DNA of 64,000 nucleotides from Candidatus Altimarinota bacterium (GCA_015485665.1 WFTC01000013.1:1-64000), one strand, 5' to 3'; positions 54,068 to 63,185 are shown, counted from the first letter of the stretch. Notes: generated by a model not told the origin, from the sequence alone. Made by a program: numbers and translations.

Positions 54068-55530
54068 TGCTTGATTTTAATAACATGACAATTACGGATG
54101 CGCATGAAGGGCTTAAAGCCGGTGCTTTTAGCGTGCAGGATTTACTTGATGCATCTTTGCATCGCATTGAGGAGAGTAAAGATTTGAATTCTTTCATCAG
54201 CATTACGAAAGAATATGCTACGGAACGTGCCGCTTTGCTTGATGCAAAAATATCCAATGGCGATGATATTCCTATTTTAGCCGGCATTCCCCTAGCTTTG
54301 AAAGATCTTTTCAATATGAAAGGAAGTTTTACAACTTCCGGCAGTTTGATGCTTGCAAATTACAAATCTCCTTATGACGCAAGTGTTGTGACTAAGCTTA
54401 AAGAAGTGGATGCTCTTATTGTAGGTAAAAATAATATGGACGAATTTGCTTGCGGAGTATCAAATGAAACTTCTTATTTTGGTCCTGTGTTAAATCCTTG
54501 GGATAAAACAAGGGTGCCTGGCGGTTCCTCAGGTGGATCTGCAGCAGCCGTTGCCGCCGGACAAGTCTTTTATGCACTTGGAACAGATACCGGTGGATCA
54601 ATTCGGCAACCTGCATCATTGTGTGGAGTGGTCGGTTTCAAGCCAAGTTATGGCAGAGTGAGTCGTTTCGGAGTAAATGCAATGGCATCAAGTTGGGATC
54701 ATGTGGGACCTATTACCAGAACCGTTAAGGATGCCGCCCTTGTAATGAATGTTATTGCAGGTAAGGATCCATATGATGCAACCATGCCTGACAGACCGGT
54801 TTTAGATTATACCGCTGAGCTTGATGATGGCATCAGTGGTATGACTATAGGAGTTCCAAAAGAATTTTTTGAAGAAGGGGTTGATGAAGAAGTGCAAGAT
54901 ATAGTGAGATCCGCTCTTAAAGAGTGTGAAGCTTTGGGCGCCACTCTTAAAGAAGTGAGTTTGCCAATGATGAAGTATGGGGTGGCTATTTATTATGTGA
55001 CAACGCCCGGAGAATTATCCACTAATTTGGCTCGTTTGGATGGTGTACGTTTTGGTTATAAGCCGGAAGGTGAATTTAAAAATATTCACGAATATTATGC
55101 TGCTTCAAGAGGAGATAGCTTCGGAGATGAAATTAAGAGGCGCACCATGATTGGAACTTTTGTTCTTTCGGCAGGTTATGCTGATGCTTATTATAAGCAA
55201 GCTCAACGTGTTCGCACTTTGGTGATTGAGGATTTTGCAAGAGTTTTTAAAGAAGTTGATGTTTTAATGGCACCTTCTTCTCCAACTGTTGCTTTCAAGA
55301 TAGGAGAGAAGTTGGACGATCCGCTTGCAATGTATATGTGTGACGTTCTTACAATTCCAGCAAATGCAGCTGGAATTCCGGCAATTTCCATTCCTTGCGG
55401 TTTCAATTCGGAAGGTCTTCCTGTTGGCTTGCAAATTATGGGACCTCAATTTGAGGAATCGCTAGTCCTGAAAGTTGCTTATACTTATGAACAAGCAACA
55501 AAATGGCATAAATTGCATCCTGAAATTTAA
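54067..55530 (+). CDS. gatA: Glutamyl/aspartyl-tRNA amidotransferase subunit A
   Basis: The glutaminase subunit of GatCAB; its ammonia is passed to GatB. The 487-aa protein is an amidase-signature enzyme. The catalytic Lys 79 is in IPLALKDLF, the cis-Ser in PGGSSGGSAAAVAAG near 155, and the nucleophile Ser in GTDTGGSIRQPA near 178. Length is normal. It starts at GTG 54067, overlapping the gatC stop, and is convergent with the TrmB-type regulator, overlapping it by four bases. Confidence 0.96.
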   Translation: MLDFNNMTITDAHEGLKAGAFSVQDLLDASLHRIEESKDLNSFISITKEYATERAALLDAKISNGDDIPILAGIPLALKDLFNMKGSFTTSGSLMLANYKSPYDASVVTKLKEVDALIVGKNNMDEFACGVSNETSYFGPVLNPWDKTRVPGGSSGGSAAAVAAGQVFYALGTDTGGSIRQPASLCGVVGFKPSYGRVSRFGVNAMASSWDHVGPITRTVKDAALVMNVIAGKDPYDATMPDRPVLDYTAELDDGISGMTIGVPKEFFEEGVDEEVQDIVRSALKECEALGATLKEVSLPMMKYGVAIYYVTTPGELSTNLARLDGVRFGYKPEGEFKNIHEYYAASRGDSFGDEIKRRTMIGTFVLSAGYADAYYKQAQRVRTLVIEDFARVFKEVDVLMAPSSPTVAFKIGEKLDDPLAMYMCDVLTIPANAAGIPAISIPCGFNSEGLPVGLQIMGPQFEESLVLKVAYTYEQATKWHKLHPEI

Positions 55531-56270
55531 TTTTCATATGTGTTGCTTGCAAATGCCCAAGCCATTTTAAAAATTGCTCTTTGAGTATCTGCAATTTCTT
55601 GACTCTGAATTATCATGCCAAGCACTTCATCTTTTCCGAATGAAACAATTGCCACTTTATCATTGTAAATATTAATTTCATTGCAAAAAGGGAAGCGCTT
55701 ACTTTCTACCAGCCTGATTTCTCTGTAAGAAGATTTATCTTTGGCTGCGACCGCTTTGCCGTATTCATCTTTTGGTGCAATTCCTCTCAGGTAAATTTTC
55801 CTTTTTACACGCTCCGCTACATATTCTCTATCATACTCAGGCCAAAATTGGCGAAGTAATCTTGAGTCGGCATAGTTAAGTATTTCACTTGTAGATTGTA
55901 ATGTATCTGAATAAATTTTTTTAACGGCCTTTGTTCCTTCATAGTATTTGATGTGCGGATGTTGGGTACTGCCATTTATGCGTCTTAGCTCCGGCAGTGC
56001 CGATTTTAAATTTATATAACGTTGCCGCATGTCATGTTTAATCATGTCCGGTTCTGTTGCAGAAAAATGCTTAGTTCCGTTTTGATTGACTTCACTTACA
56101 TAGCCGCGATGCAGTAATTTTTTCAATATGTCATAAGTGCTTACTCTATTTAGTTTCGCTCCTAATGCAATTTTAGAAACAGGAGAAGGTCCAAGTTCCA
56201 AGCAGGAAAGGTAAATTTTAGCTTCTTTTTCACTCAATCCTATCCCTGTGAGAATTTTTTCCAAGTCCAT
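55527..56270 (-). CDS. TrmB-family transcription regulator
   Basis: A 247-aa regulator. The N-terminal winged helix (about 1-75) fits the TrmB type: GLSEKEAKIYLSCLELGPSPVSKIALGAKLNRVSTYDILKKL. The C-terminal ligand-binding region (about 105-235) resembles the phospholipase D-like sensor found in TrmB proteins. TrmB relatives respond to sugars in archaea; the ligand here is unknown. It is divergent from glnA, with 190 bases between the starts, so control of glnA is possible. Confidence 0.85.
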   Translation of the reverse strand: MDLEKILTGIGLSEKEAKIYLSCLELGPSPVSKIALGAKLNRVSTYDILKKLLHRGYVSEVNQNGTKHFSATEPDMIKHDMRQRYINLKSALPELRRINGSTQHPHIKYYEGTKAVKKIYSDTLQSTSEILNYADSRLLRQFWPEYDREYVAERVKRKIYLRGIAPKDEYGKAVAAKDKSSYREIRLVESKRFPFCNEINIYNDKVAIVSFGKDEVLGMIIQSQEIADTQRAIFKMAWAFASNTYEN

Positions 56271-56461
56271 TTTATTAGCAAGATGTCAAGTGTAAAATCC
56301 TTGTAGAAAATTTCGACAAACTTACTCTAGCTAACTTTTTTTAACGGGGCAATACTTTATTGTAGCTTTTAAAAACATGACTTTTTTTTAAAAAAAACTT
56401 GCTTGTTCAAGTCTTTGTAAGTCGTTATCAATTGTATGTATTCTCTTTAACCCATTTAACA

Positions 56462-57895
56462 ATGAATTACCTTGCCGATGCCACTAAGGCTGATACAAAG
56501 GATGCGCTTCGTGCAAAAAGACGTGCGCATGTTTTTGCTCAGTTTCCAAAATCCGGAACAAGTAAGGAACAAATTTTGGAACTGTGTGAAGAATATGCTG
56601 TGCAGTTTGTAGATATGCAATTTACAGATATGTTTGGTGTTTTAAAGGCCGTAACTATCCCAGTGCATAAACTTGAGGACGCCATTGACCATAATGTATG
56701 GTTTGATGGGTCATCTATAGATGGATTTACAAGAATTATGGAGGCTGATATGTATCTTAGGCCGGATTTGAATACTTTTTCAGTACTTCCTTGGACTAAA
56801 AACGGAGAAGATGTGACAGCCAGATTGATTTGTGATGTATTTTTACCTGATGGATCACCTTTTGAAGGTTGTCCACGCTATATTTTAAAGAAACAATTAA
56901 AGAGAGCAGCAGACCTTGGATTTACTTTCAATATAGGACCTGAATTGGAATTTTTTCTCTTCACAAAGGATGAATCAGGTAAAATTGCCCCTCTTCCACA
57001 TGATACTGCAGGTTATTTTGATCAAACAAGCGATTTAGCTTTGCAAATAAGAAGGCATATGGCTTTTGCGCTTGAAGAAATGGGAATTGAAGTTGAGGCA
57101 CTTCATCATGAAGTTGCACCAGGGCAACATGAAATTAATTTCAAGTTTAGTGATGCACTTAGAACGGCTGATAATGCTCAATCATTGAAGCTTACTTTAA
57201 AGGCGGTTGCTCACCGTATGGGTCTGCATGCAACTTTCATGCCAAAACCTTTTTTTGGTCAAAACGGTAGTGGAATGCATGTTCATCAATCTCTTGCCTC
57301 AATTGAGGATGCTACAAATAAATTTTATAGGGAAGGGGGGACTTATAATTTATCAGAATTGGCTGAACAGTTTATTGCCGGACAATTTGCTCATATTAAA
57401 GCTATGAATGCACTTATAAATCCGACTGTCAATTCTTATAAACGTCTTGTTGTAGGTTATGAAGCACCTGTAAATGTTGCATGGGGTCAGCAAAATCGTT
57501 CGGCATTGGTGCGTGTACCTCGCCTTAGTCCATCTCAGGCTGTGAAAGGTGCTCGCATTGAGCTTAGATGTGCTGATCCTTCTGCAAATCCTTACTTGGC
57601 TTTTGCAGCTATGCTTGCAGCAGGATTGGATGGTATTGAGAGAGAGCTTAAAGCTCCAAAACCTATTGAAGAAAATATTTGGGAGCTTTCTAAGGAAGAA
57701 ATGGAAAAGCAAGGTATTGATACCGTTGCGATAAATCTTGGTGAAGCAATAGATGCACTTGATTCGGATGAAGTAATTAAAGATATGCTTGGTTCTCATA
57801 CCGCTAAACTTTATATAGAAGCAAAACGTAGCGAATGGGAAGAATTCAACATCAGAGTTACAGATTGGGAGATTGATCGTTATATGGATTGCTAA
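56462..57895 (+). CDS. glnA: Glutamine synthetase, type I
   Basis: Makes glutamine from glutamate, ammonia and ATP. The 477-aa protein has the N-terminal beta-grasp with FVDMQFTDMFGVLK near residue 50, the SIDGF motif near 84, NIGPELEFFLF near 160, the ATP-binding KPFFGQNGSGMHVHQS near 262 and NPTVNSYKRL near 320. The tyrosine loop that is adenylylated in type I-beta enzymes (NLYDLP) reads NIWELS here, so that control is probably absent. I chose the ATG at 56462; the longer frame adds atypical residues. A terminator follows. Confidence 0.96.
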   Translation: MNYLADATKADTKDALRAKRRAHVFAQFPKSGTSKEQILELCEEYAVQFVDMQFTDMFGVLKAVTIPVHKLEDAIDHNVWFDGSSIDGFTRIMEADMYLRPDLNTFSVLPWTKNGEDVTARLICDVFLPDGSPFEGCPRYILKKQLKRAADLGFTFNIGPELEFFLFTKDESGKIAPLPHDTAGYFDQTSDLALQIRRHMAFALEEMGIEVEALHHEVAPGQHEINFKFSDALRTADNAQSLKLTLKAVAHRMGLHATFMPKPFFGQNGSGMHVHQSLASIEDATNKFYREGGTYNLSELAEQFIAGQFAHIKAMNALINPTVNSYKRLVVGYEAPVNVAWGQQNRSALVRVPRLSPSQAVKGARIELRCADPSANPYLAFAAMLAAGLDGIERELKAPKPIEENIWELSKEEMEKQGIDTVAINLGEAIDALDSDEVIKDMLGSHTAKLYIEAKRSEWEEFNIRVTDWEIDRYMDC

Positions 57896-57921
57896 TTTGT
57901 ATCTATATTGTCAATACGGCG

Positions 57922-57955
57922 AAAACTCCATTACTTTGTGTGGTGGAGTTTTTTA
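57922..57955 (+). terminator. Terminator after glnA
   Basis: A 9-bp stem (AAAACTCCA at 57922-57930 with 57944-57952) and a 13-base loop, followed by further T residues. It lies 27 bases after the glnA stop. Confidence 0.8.
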
Positions 57956-58121
57956 GAAGCTACCTTAAAACTGTCTGCCTAAGCTTGCGTTAGTTTATAA
58001 AAGTCAAGTAAAACATGTCATTCAAGATCTGATAACAACTTTTTAAGCTGTTGATAGAATCATATTTTTGAATTTGCATTTTTTTAAATTAGTCTTTTTG
58101 ATGCTTTAATTTATTTATGCA

Positions 58122-58784
58122 ATGCAAAGCATCATTTTAAGTTCTCAACCCTTGCAAGTTAATTCTTTGCATCAAGCTCTAAAACGTTTGAATATTGAAT
58201 CAATATGTGCACGGATACGGGCATTGTCAGAATGGAGACCAGATACCGATGCAGTTATTTTTACAGAGAATACGCCGCCGATTTTTTTTGATTTGCTTGA
58301 AAGATTTATAGATGAATTGCCATCTAAAACACCATTATTTTTTCTTTTGCCTCAAACAAAAGAGTTTCGTTTTTATTTTAGATCCATATTGGACAGATGT
58401 ATTTTTATTGGAAATTCCGTTCATGTTGATGAAGCAGCAAATATAATTTGTGAAATTATGATTGAAAGTTATGATACATGTAGTGAAGAACTGATCTGCG
58501 GTCCCATTGTTATGAACAGGCAGTTCAGATACTTTGCGATTGCTGGTCATAGCATCCCTCTTACCCGTAAAGAATATTGTCTTATGGAACTTTTAACCAG
58601 AAACTATGGGAAAATAATTACAAGAGAACGTATTAAAGATTATGTTTGGGATCATCGTCGTTTTGTTTCTCAAAATACCATTGATGTATATATAAGTCGT
58701 TTGCGTAAAAAATTGCCGAATATGGAGAACGGACCTATTATAAAAACCGTTCCATGTATGGGCTATTCGCTTCATCTACATTAA
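58122..58784 (+). CDS. OmpR-type winged-helix regulator with degenerate receiver
   Basis: A 220-aa protein. The C-terminal winged helix (about 125-218) is of the OmpR/PhoB type, with LTRKEYCLMELLTRNYGKIITRE and the recognition segment SQNTIDVYISRLRKKL, ending TVPCMGYSLHLH. The N-terminal 115 residues have receiver-like strands, but I see no phosphoacceptor Asp with the usual acidic pair and Lys. It is therefore probably not a standard response regulator. No sensor kinase is adjacent. It precedes the cassette-like region. Confidence 0.8.
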   Translation: MQSIILSSQPLQVNSLHQALKRLNIESICARIRALSEWRPDTDAVIFTENTPPIFFDLLERFIDELPSKTPLFFLLPQTKEFRFYFRSILDRCIFIGNSVHVDEAANIICEIMIESYDTCSEELICGPIVMNRQFRYFAIAGHSIPLTRKEYCLMELLTRNYGKIITRERIKDYVWDHRRFVSQNTIDVYISRLRKKLPNMENGPIIKTVPCMGYSLHLH

Positions 58785-58905
58785 GTCATATCATTATCCC
58801 CAAGCCACAAAACAAGCTTCCATTCATAGTAAGAGTAATTTATATGATTTATGTAGTGAGGTAAGGAAAGAGTTTAGGTGAATTTAGTTGTATAATAAGC
58901 GGTTT

Positions 58906-59625
58906 TTATTTTGGCAGATTCTTTTTGAAATATTTTGATGCGTTTTGTAAACTTTCTCTGGAAAAATGCTTTTTATTTTTATTGATAAAATCAATTACAA
59001 TTTTCTCATTCGTTTTTGATAGCTCCCTCAATATCCAACCAACGCCAGTTTTTGCAAAACGTTCTTCTCTTCTAATCAAGATTGAGCAAGATTGCAGAAG
59101 CAATGGGGTAAATTCTTTTTCTTTGCTTAAATTAGCAAATGCAACAACTGAACATCTTGCTTGCCAAACATTTTTAGCATTATTCCATTTTGAAATTGCT
59201 TTTGCACAAGGCATACCGTTTTCTTTTATGATATGTCCCAAAACCTTTACACAAAACCAATCGCATATATTCCAATCATAAATAAATCCACTTTCAAAAA
59301 TTGATTCAAACTTTGAGAGTAAAATTTTATAATCAAATTTACTGTAAAGATAAATTTGCAAAAACAAAATTCCGGCAAGTTTATCTTCGGCGTATTCTTC
59401 AGCAAAAAAAGACATTGCTAAATTTAATTGTTTATTGAGCGGCAATTCATTTACATGTTCTTTTTTATACCACTCTTTCAATTCTTGCCTAATCTTTGAC
59501 ATGCCAACACCACGAAATTTAGTGTTATGTTTAACATAATTTTCCCACCATAACTTTGTTTTTTTATCTGAAAGTTTGTTAATTTGTGATTGTAGTTTTT
59601 CTTTCAGTCTGTTTGTATCAGTCAT
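58906..59625 (-). CDS. AlkD-like DNA alkylation repair protein
   Basis: A 239-aa, all-helical HEAT-repeat protein of the AlkD family (DNA alkylation repair, PF08713-type), which removes alkylated bases without base flipping. Supporting segments are WWENYVKHNTKFRGVGMSKIR near residue 27, the DWNICDWFCVKVLG stretch near 115 and WVGWILRELSK-like TGVGWILRELSKTN near 190. It is the last gene of the minus-strand array and is preceded on its strand by the degenerate repeat A at about 59750-59864. Solitary DNA-repair genes are common cassette cargo. Confidence 0.85.
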   Translation of the reverse strand: MTDTNRLKEKLQSQINKLSDKKTKLWWENYVKHNTKFRGVGMSKIRQELKEWYKKEHVNELPLNKQLNLAMSFFAEEYAEDKLAGILFLQIYLYSKFDYKILLSKFESIFESGFIYDWNICDWFCVKVLGHIIKENGMPCAKAISKWNNAKNVWQARCSVVAFANLSKEKEFTPLLLQSCSILIRREERFAKTGVGWILRELSKTNEKIVIDFINKNKKHFSRESLQNASKYFKKNLPK

Positions 59626-59749
59626 AGCTTAATGTGCTTTATAAGGCATGGGGTATATGGCTTTACAATTGTAGTTTTTATACAAATTTTCCTCATTTGG
59701 ATATAGAAAATGTGCTTAAATGGCTTTCATGACAGTTGGATGGTTATAA

Positions 59750-59864
59750 ACTAACACGGAGTGTGACAACTGCCAAAGTTGAGGCTCTGCAAGAGCCAAA
59801 CCTCATATATGCTGTTATGTGAGGGTGAGCGAGGAACGAGTGAAAGTGCAATGTCCCCTTGAGT
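59750..59864 (-). repeat. attC-like repeat A (right half)
   Basis: Lies between csaA and the AlkD-like gene. Its end (59799-59864, 66 bases) matches 61724-61789 at about 58 of 66 positions. It has GTTATG where the intact element C has GTTAGGC, a GGCTCTTGC-type small palindrome near 59783-59797, and no clear left partner. It is interpreted as a degenerate or half recombination site. Confidence 0.5.
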
Positions 59865-59877
59865 AGACAAATAAATT

Positions 59878-60216
59878 TTACGCCAATTTGGAACCATTAA
59901 CGGATTTCTTATCTGGAACTGCTAAAATTACTGCTCCATCTTCTTGAACAAACCCTGTCACCAAAAATTCAGACATAAACGGACCAATTTGTTTTGGTGG
60001 GAAATTAACAACCCCTATTATTTGTTTATTCAATAATTCTTCTTTTGAATATAGAACTGTAATTTTAGCACTAGATTTTTTCACACCAATTTCTCCGCCA
60101 AAATCAGCAGTAATTTTATAAGCAGGAATTCTTGCTTCAGGAAAGTCTTGAACATCTATAATAGTTCCAACTCTTAACTCTACACTTTGGAAATCGTCCC
60201 ATGTAATTTGTTTCAT
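59878..60216 (-). CDS. csaA: CsaA-like tRNA-binding-domain protein
   Basis: A 112-aa protein made of one tRNA-binding OB fold, as in CsaA (a chaperone linked to export in Bacillus) and the C-terminal domain of methionyl-tRNA synthetase. Typical segments are DFQSVELRVGTIIDVQDFPEARIPAYK near residue 9, NKQIIGVVNFPPKQIGPFMSEFLV near 65 and the closing GAVILAVPD. It is a single gene on the minus strand between repeats A and B, that is, in cassette-like position. Confidence 0.92.
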   Translation of the reverse strand: MKQITWDDFQSVELRVGTIIDVQDFPEARIPAYKITADFGGEIGVKKSSAKITVLYSKEELLNKQIIGVVNFPPKQIGPFMSEFLVTGFVQEDGAVILAVPDKKSVNGSKLA

Positions 60217-60253
60217 AATTATTTTTAAATTATTATATCAGTTTTTCCTTTTT

Positions 60254-60358
60254 CGTACAACGTCCGAGACTATGAGAAGTTTTGCCGCGGTACAATGTGC
60301 GCGTTAGCGCTTACCGCGGCAAAATTTGGGAGAGCGAATGGAGCGTAGCGGAGTGAGT
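60254..60358 (-). repeat. attC-like repeat B
   Basis: On the plus strand it reads GTACAACGTCC, then GAAGTT and a perfect 13-bp stem (TTTTGCCGCGGTA at 60280-60292 with TACCGCGGCAAAA), then AATTTGGG and a GAGCGAATGGAGCG tail. It shares the AAC, GAAGTT and AATTTGGG boxes with C, D and E. The outer right half is not recognisable. It lies 38 bases before the csaA start. Confidence 0.6.
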
Positions 60359-60445
60359 TCAAAAAATATTTTTCGTTTTCATTAATCAGATAGGCTTTCC
60401 TCATTAATTATAAATTTCATTTTTCAAAAATTTATTTTTTTGTAA

Positions 60446-61513
60446 TTACCAATCAGAACGAATACCATATGCTTCTTTATATCTTTTTTTTAAATCAAAA
60501 TACCTTTCTTTATAATTATTCCAGAACATTTCGTAATCTTTTTTTGAAATTAAATTTTTATACATATATTCCATTTGATCTTTTAATTTTTCTTGAGAAT
60601 TATAATAATCCAGCCTCCTTTTATTCTCATAAGTTACCTCGCACAACTCTCTTACTCTATTTTTTTTACTACCTTTGTCTTTGTACATCCCATTATATGG
60701 TGGAGGTACCCTAAACTTATTACTTACAACAACCTTAAGATTATTTTTTAATATAATTTTTCTTGAGAAAATAAGTTCGCCATATTTTGCTAAAAATTTG
60801 TATAAAATATCTCTTATTACATTAAAAAATTCTTCACTTTCGTTACCAATAGAAATATAGCCAATATCATTATGAATGTAATTTCCTTCAAAATTTACAT
60901 CGCCAAAAAGAAAAGCATGAGAAAGGGCATATTTGATAGCTCTTGATAAGTCAATTTCATCAATCCTCCTTTTTTCTTTAGAAAGTGTTCTAAATTCTGT
61001 TTTATTAAATTCTTTAGGGTAAATAAAACGAGCGAGATGATACTTTGCTTTTAACATTTCGTCCGATCTGTCCTCAGATAAAAAAGCAGAAACTATATCT
61101 ATTTCTTTTTTTGTAATTTTTAAAATATCTTGCGATACTACAATTTCAATTAAAGAAAATGTTTTTGTAAAAAAACGATCAAAAAAATTCCTTAAAAAAT
61201 CAATTTTGATTGAGTTATTTGCAAGCATTATCTTTTTTTCCTCTTCGTTGTGAGCATTCCAAAGTAATGCCATATTAATGGCACTCACAATAAAAAGTCT
61301 TGGTCTTTTTTTCATGACTCTTGCAATATCTACTGCTGGTAAAAAATGAGTAATAAATCTTGCATTTAATTTTGAATCTAAATCATAGATATTTTTTCTC
61401 TTGGATGAAATCTTAAACTCCGGTTCATTAAACCCCACAAAAACATCCCTTCCATTTATTAGTTCCGGATTAATGTTTTTTAATTTACTTCTATCTAAAA
61501 CTAATTGTTTCAT
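60446..61513 (-). CDS. Orphan protein in cassette position
   Basis: A 355-aa, Lys/Phe/Asn-rich protein with no signal peptide and no family I recognise. The C-terminal 80 residues are dominated by charged helix (ERYFDLKKRYKEAYG). HNDIGYISIG near residue 213 stands out in the central part. Very A/T-rich codon use sets it apart from nearby core genes. It lies between repeats B and C in the minus-strand array, which fits captured cargo of unknown function. Confidence 0.7.
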   Translation of the reverse strand: MKQLVLDRSKLKNINPELINGRDVFVGFNEPEFKISSKRKNIYDLDSKLNARFITHFLPAVDIARVMKKRPRLFIVSAINMALLWNAHNEEEKKIMLANNSIKIDFLRNFFDRFFTKTFSLIEIVVSQDILKITKKEIDIVSAFLSEDRSDEMLKAKYHLARFIYPKEFNKTEFRTLSKEKRRIDEIDLSRAIKYALSHAFLFGDVNFEGNYIHNDIGYISIGNESEEFFNVIRDILYKFLAKYGELIFSRKIILKNNLKVVVSNKFRVPPPYNGMYKDKGSKKNRVRELCEVTYENKRRLDYYNSQEKLKDQMEYMYKNLISKKDYEMFWNNYKERYFDLKKRYKEAYGIRSDW

Positions 61514-61649
61514 ATTCTTATGTAATTATTTAAAACTTTATAAATAATTCGGTTTCTGTAGCGAAGCGGAAGAAAACACAACATTGTCCCCCTCTTTTTT
61601 TAGAAAGCATATAATCATTTTAACTCTTAAACAAATATTTTTTGAATTG

Positions 61650-61789
61650 CGTATAACGTTTGTGTATATGCGACGTTGCGACCAACGGGAGCAATTTGGG
61701 TAGAGAAGTCTGCAAGACTTCGTAACCTCATATACTGTGTTAGGCGAGGGTGAGCGAGGTACGAGCGAAAGTGCAACGTCCCCTTGAGT
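61650..61789 (-). repeat. attC-like repeat C (complete)
   Basis: Outer boxes are GTATAAC at 61651 and GTTAGGC at about 61738-61744 (GTTRRRY type). Inner arms GTATATG and CATATAC pair over seven bases, then GTTGCG and CGTAAC. The centre has AATTTGGG and an AAGTCTGCAAGACTT palindrome. The tail (to 61789) is shared with repeat A. This is the layout of an attC site: imperfect inverted repeat, conserved ends, variable middle. Confidence 0.65.
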
Positions 61790-61806
61790 TGAGAATTTGT
61801 CTATCA

Positions 61807-62964
61807 TTATTCCTTAACGAAATAACTGTCGCTAACTTCTTTCCTCATTTTCCCCTCTGCAAATCTATTGTATCTAAATGATTCTAACAGTTTCGGAGTT
61901 TTGCCCATTATCAATTCTGCCATGAGCTTACCAATCATAGGAAAGAGTTTGAAGCCTGTCCCACTAAAACCAGTAGCACAATAATAATTTGGTACCTCAT
62001 CGATTTCGCTAAGGATAGTGTAATAGTCTGGAGTAACATCTATACAAGAGTTGAAACCGCCAATCGAAGATGATTTTTTCAACTCGGGAATCCTCTCTGA
62101 TATATCTTCTAAATACTCTGTGACAACATCATGAGAGAAATCGAAATCGTGCGTATCTGGGTCAATCTCTCTATTAAGATCAAGAGCTATAGAACTTACA
62201 TCAATGAATGATTCGTGAGGAATTATGTAAAAATGATTAACAAAATCAGCAATGGCTATTAGGTGTCTGTTAGGGCCAAGTGGCGCTCTATAAAAAGCAT
62301 TATCAATGTTGATAGCTTTTACATCAAGCTTGATATCGAAAAATTTATTGATTTTGTTTGAAAACGCAGCGGTGGCATTAAAAACTTTGTCTGCAAGAAA
62401 TGTTTCATTGTTGGTTGAAACAATAAATTGACTGCCTTTTCTTTGAATATTGGTTACTTCTGTGTTTTCAAAGATATCAACACCTGACTTTTTGCATAAT
62501 TCCGCCAGATAATTAGCTATCGTTGCAGGATTGATATATCCTGCCTCTTGATCGAGACAGGCGCAAACATTTTCCGTCTTTAAAAATGGATGAACTTTTT
62601 GCAACTCTTCTCCTTCAAGATATTTCGCCTTAATGCCGAGTGAATTTAATAATTCAACATTTTCCTTTATGTTGTTTGCATTATTAATACTGTCAATAAC
62701 TAAGAGACCTTTTGTTTCATATGTCAGATCTGGAGACTCTCGGCATAATTTCTTGATATACTTTAAACTATCAAATGCCATTTGGGCCATTTCTTTAGAA
62801 TTGTAAAAAGTTCTAACAAAACCACAACATTGCCCAGTTTGACCAGAACCTACATATTTTTTATCCACAAGACAAACATTTTTAACTCAAGACTGTGATA
62901 AGTTGAGTGCTGTTGAAATTCCTGTTGATCCTGCTCCAATAATTAAAATCGAAACTGTCTTCAT
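61807..62964 (-). pseudogene. FAD-dependent amino-acid oxidase with an in-frame TGA at a glycine position
   Basis: A DAO-family FAD oxidoreductase (sarcosine oxidase or D-amino-acid dehydrogenase type), about 385 codons. From the ATG at 62964 the Rossmann FAD motif ILIIGAGSTGISTALNLSQS reads well, then codon 26 is TGA (62887-62889), and the frame continues VKNVCLVDKKYVGSGQTGQ without further breaks to 61807. The family pattern at the TGA is (K/Q)SG-V, so glycine is expected. Either a GGA to TGA mutation has disabled the gene, or it comes from a UGA=Gly lineage, or a short form starts at the GTG at 62868 without the FAD motif. The later part includes GYINPATIANYLAE, TGFSGTGFKLFPMIGKLMAEL and C-terminal family motifs. 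Confidence 0.8.
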
Positions 62965-63003
62965 ATTTTCTTAGATTTAATGGCTAAAGATAAATTCTCA
63001 ATT

Positions 63004-63081
63004 TCGCCTAACGTTTGCGAATAAGCGAAGTTTGACGGGTGTAAAATACGCCGATAGGCATACACCCGTCAAATTTTGGCA
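63004..63081 (-). repeat. attC-like repeat E (left half and central stem)
   Basis: Plus strand: GCCTAAC, a perfect RYYYAAC box, then GTTTGCGAATAAGCGAAG, then a 13-bp perfect stem (TTTGACGGGTGTA with TACACCCGTCAAA), then TTTTGGCAG. The expected right outer box is missing; the tRNA-Thr gene follows instead. It lies about 40 bases before the oxidase start. Confidence 0.65.
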
Positions 63082-63112
63082 GTTTTTTGTATTTTTACAC
63101 TTAAGTGCTTGG

Positions 63113-63185
63113 TGGAGCCGACGAGATTCGAACTCGCATCTACTGGGTGACCAACCAAGTTATTTTACCGTTAAACTACGACCCC
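63113..63185 (-). tRNA. Atypical tRNA-Thr (GGT)
   Basis: A cloverleaf on the minus strand. The acceptor stem is GGGGTCG/CGGCTCC with discriminator A, and CCA is encoded at 63110-63112. The D stem is GTTT/AAAT, the anticodon stem CTTGG/CCCAG with one T-C mismatch, the loop TTGGTCA (anticodon GGT), and the T stem GCGAG/CTCGT around TTCGAAT. The mismatch and one extra base in the arm make it less regular than the other two tRNAs, as in many phage or plasmid tRNAs. Parts of it are repeated in inverted form upstream on its own strand (63244-63280). Confidence 0.7.

Noticed and set aside
61538-61807. An 89-codon minus-strand frame
   Set aside because: It runs through the attC-like repeat C and part of the direct repeat, with no protein-like pattern.
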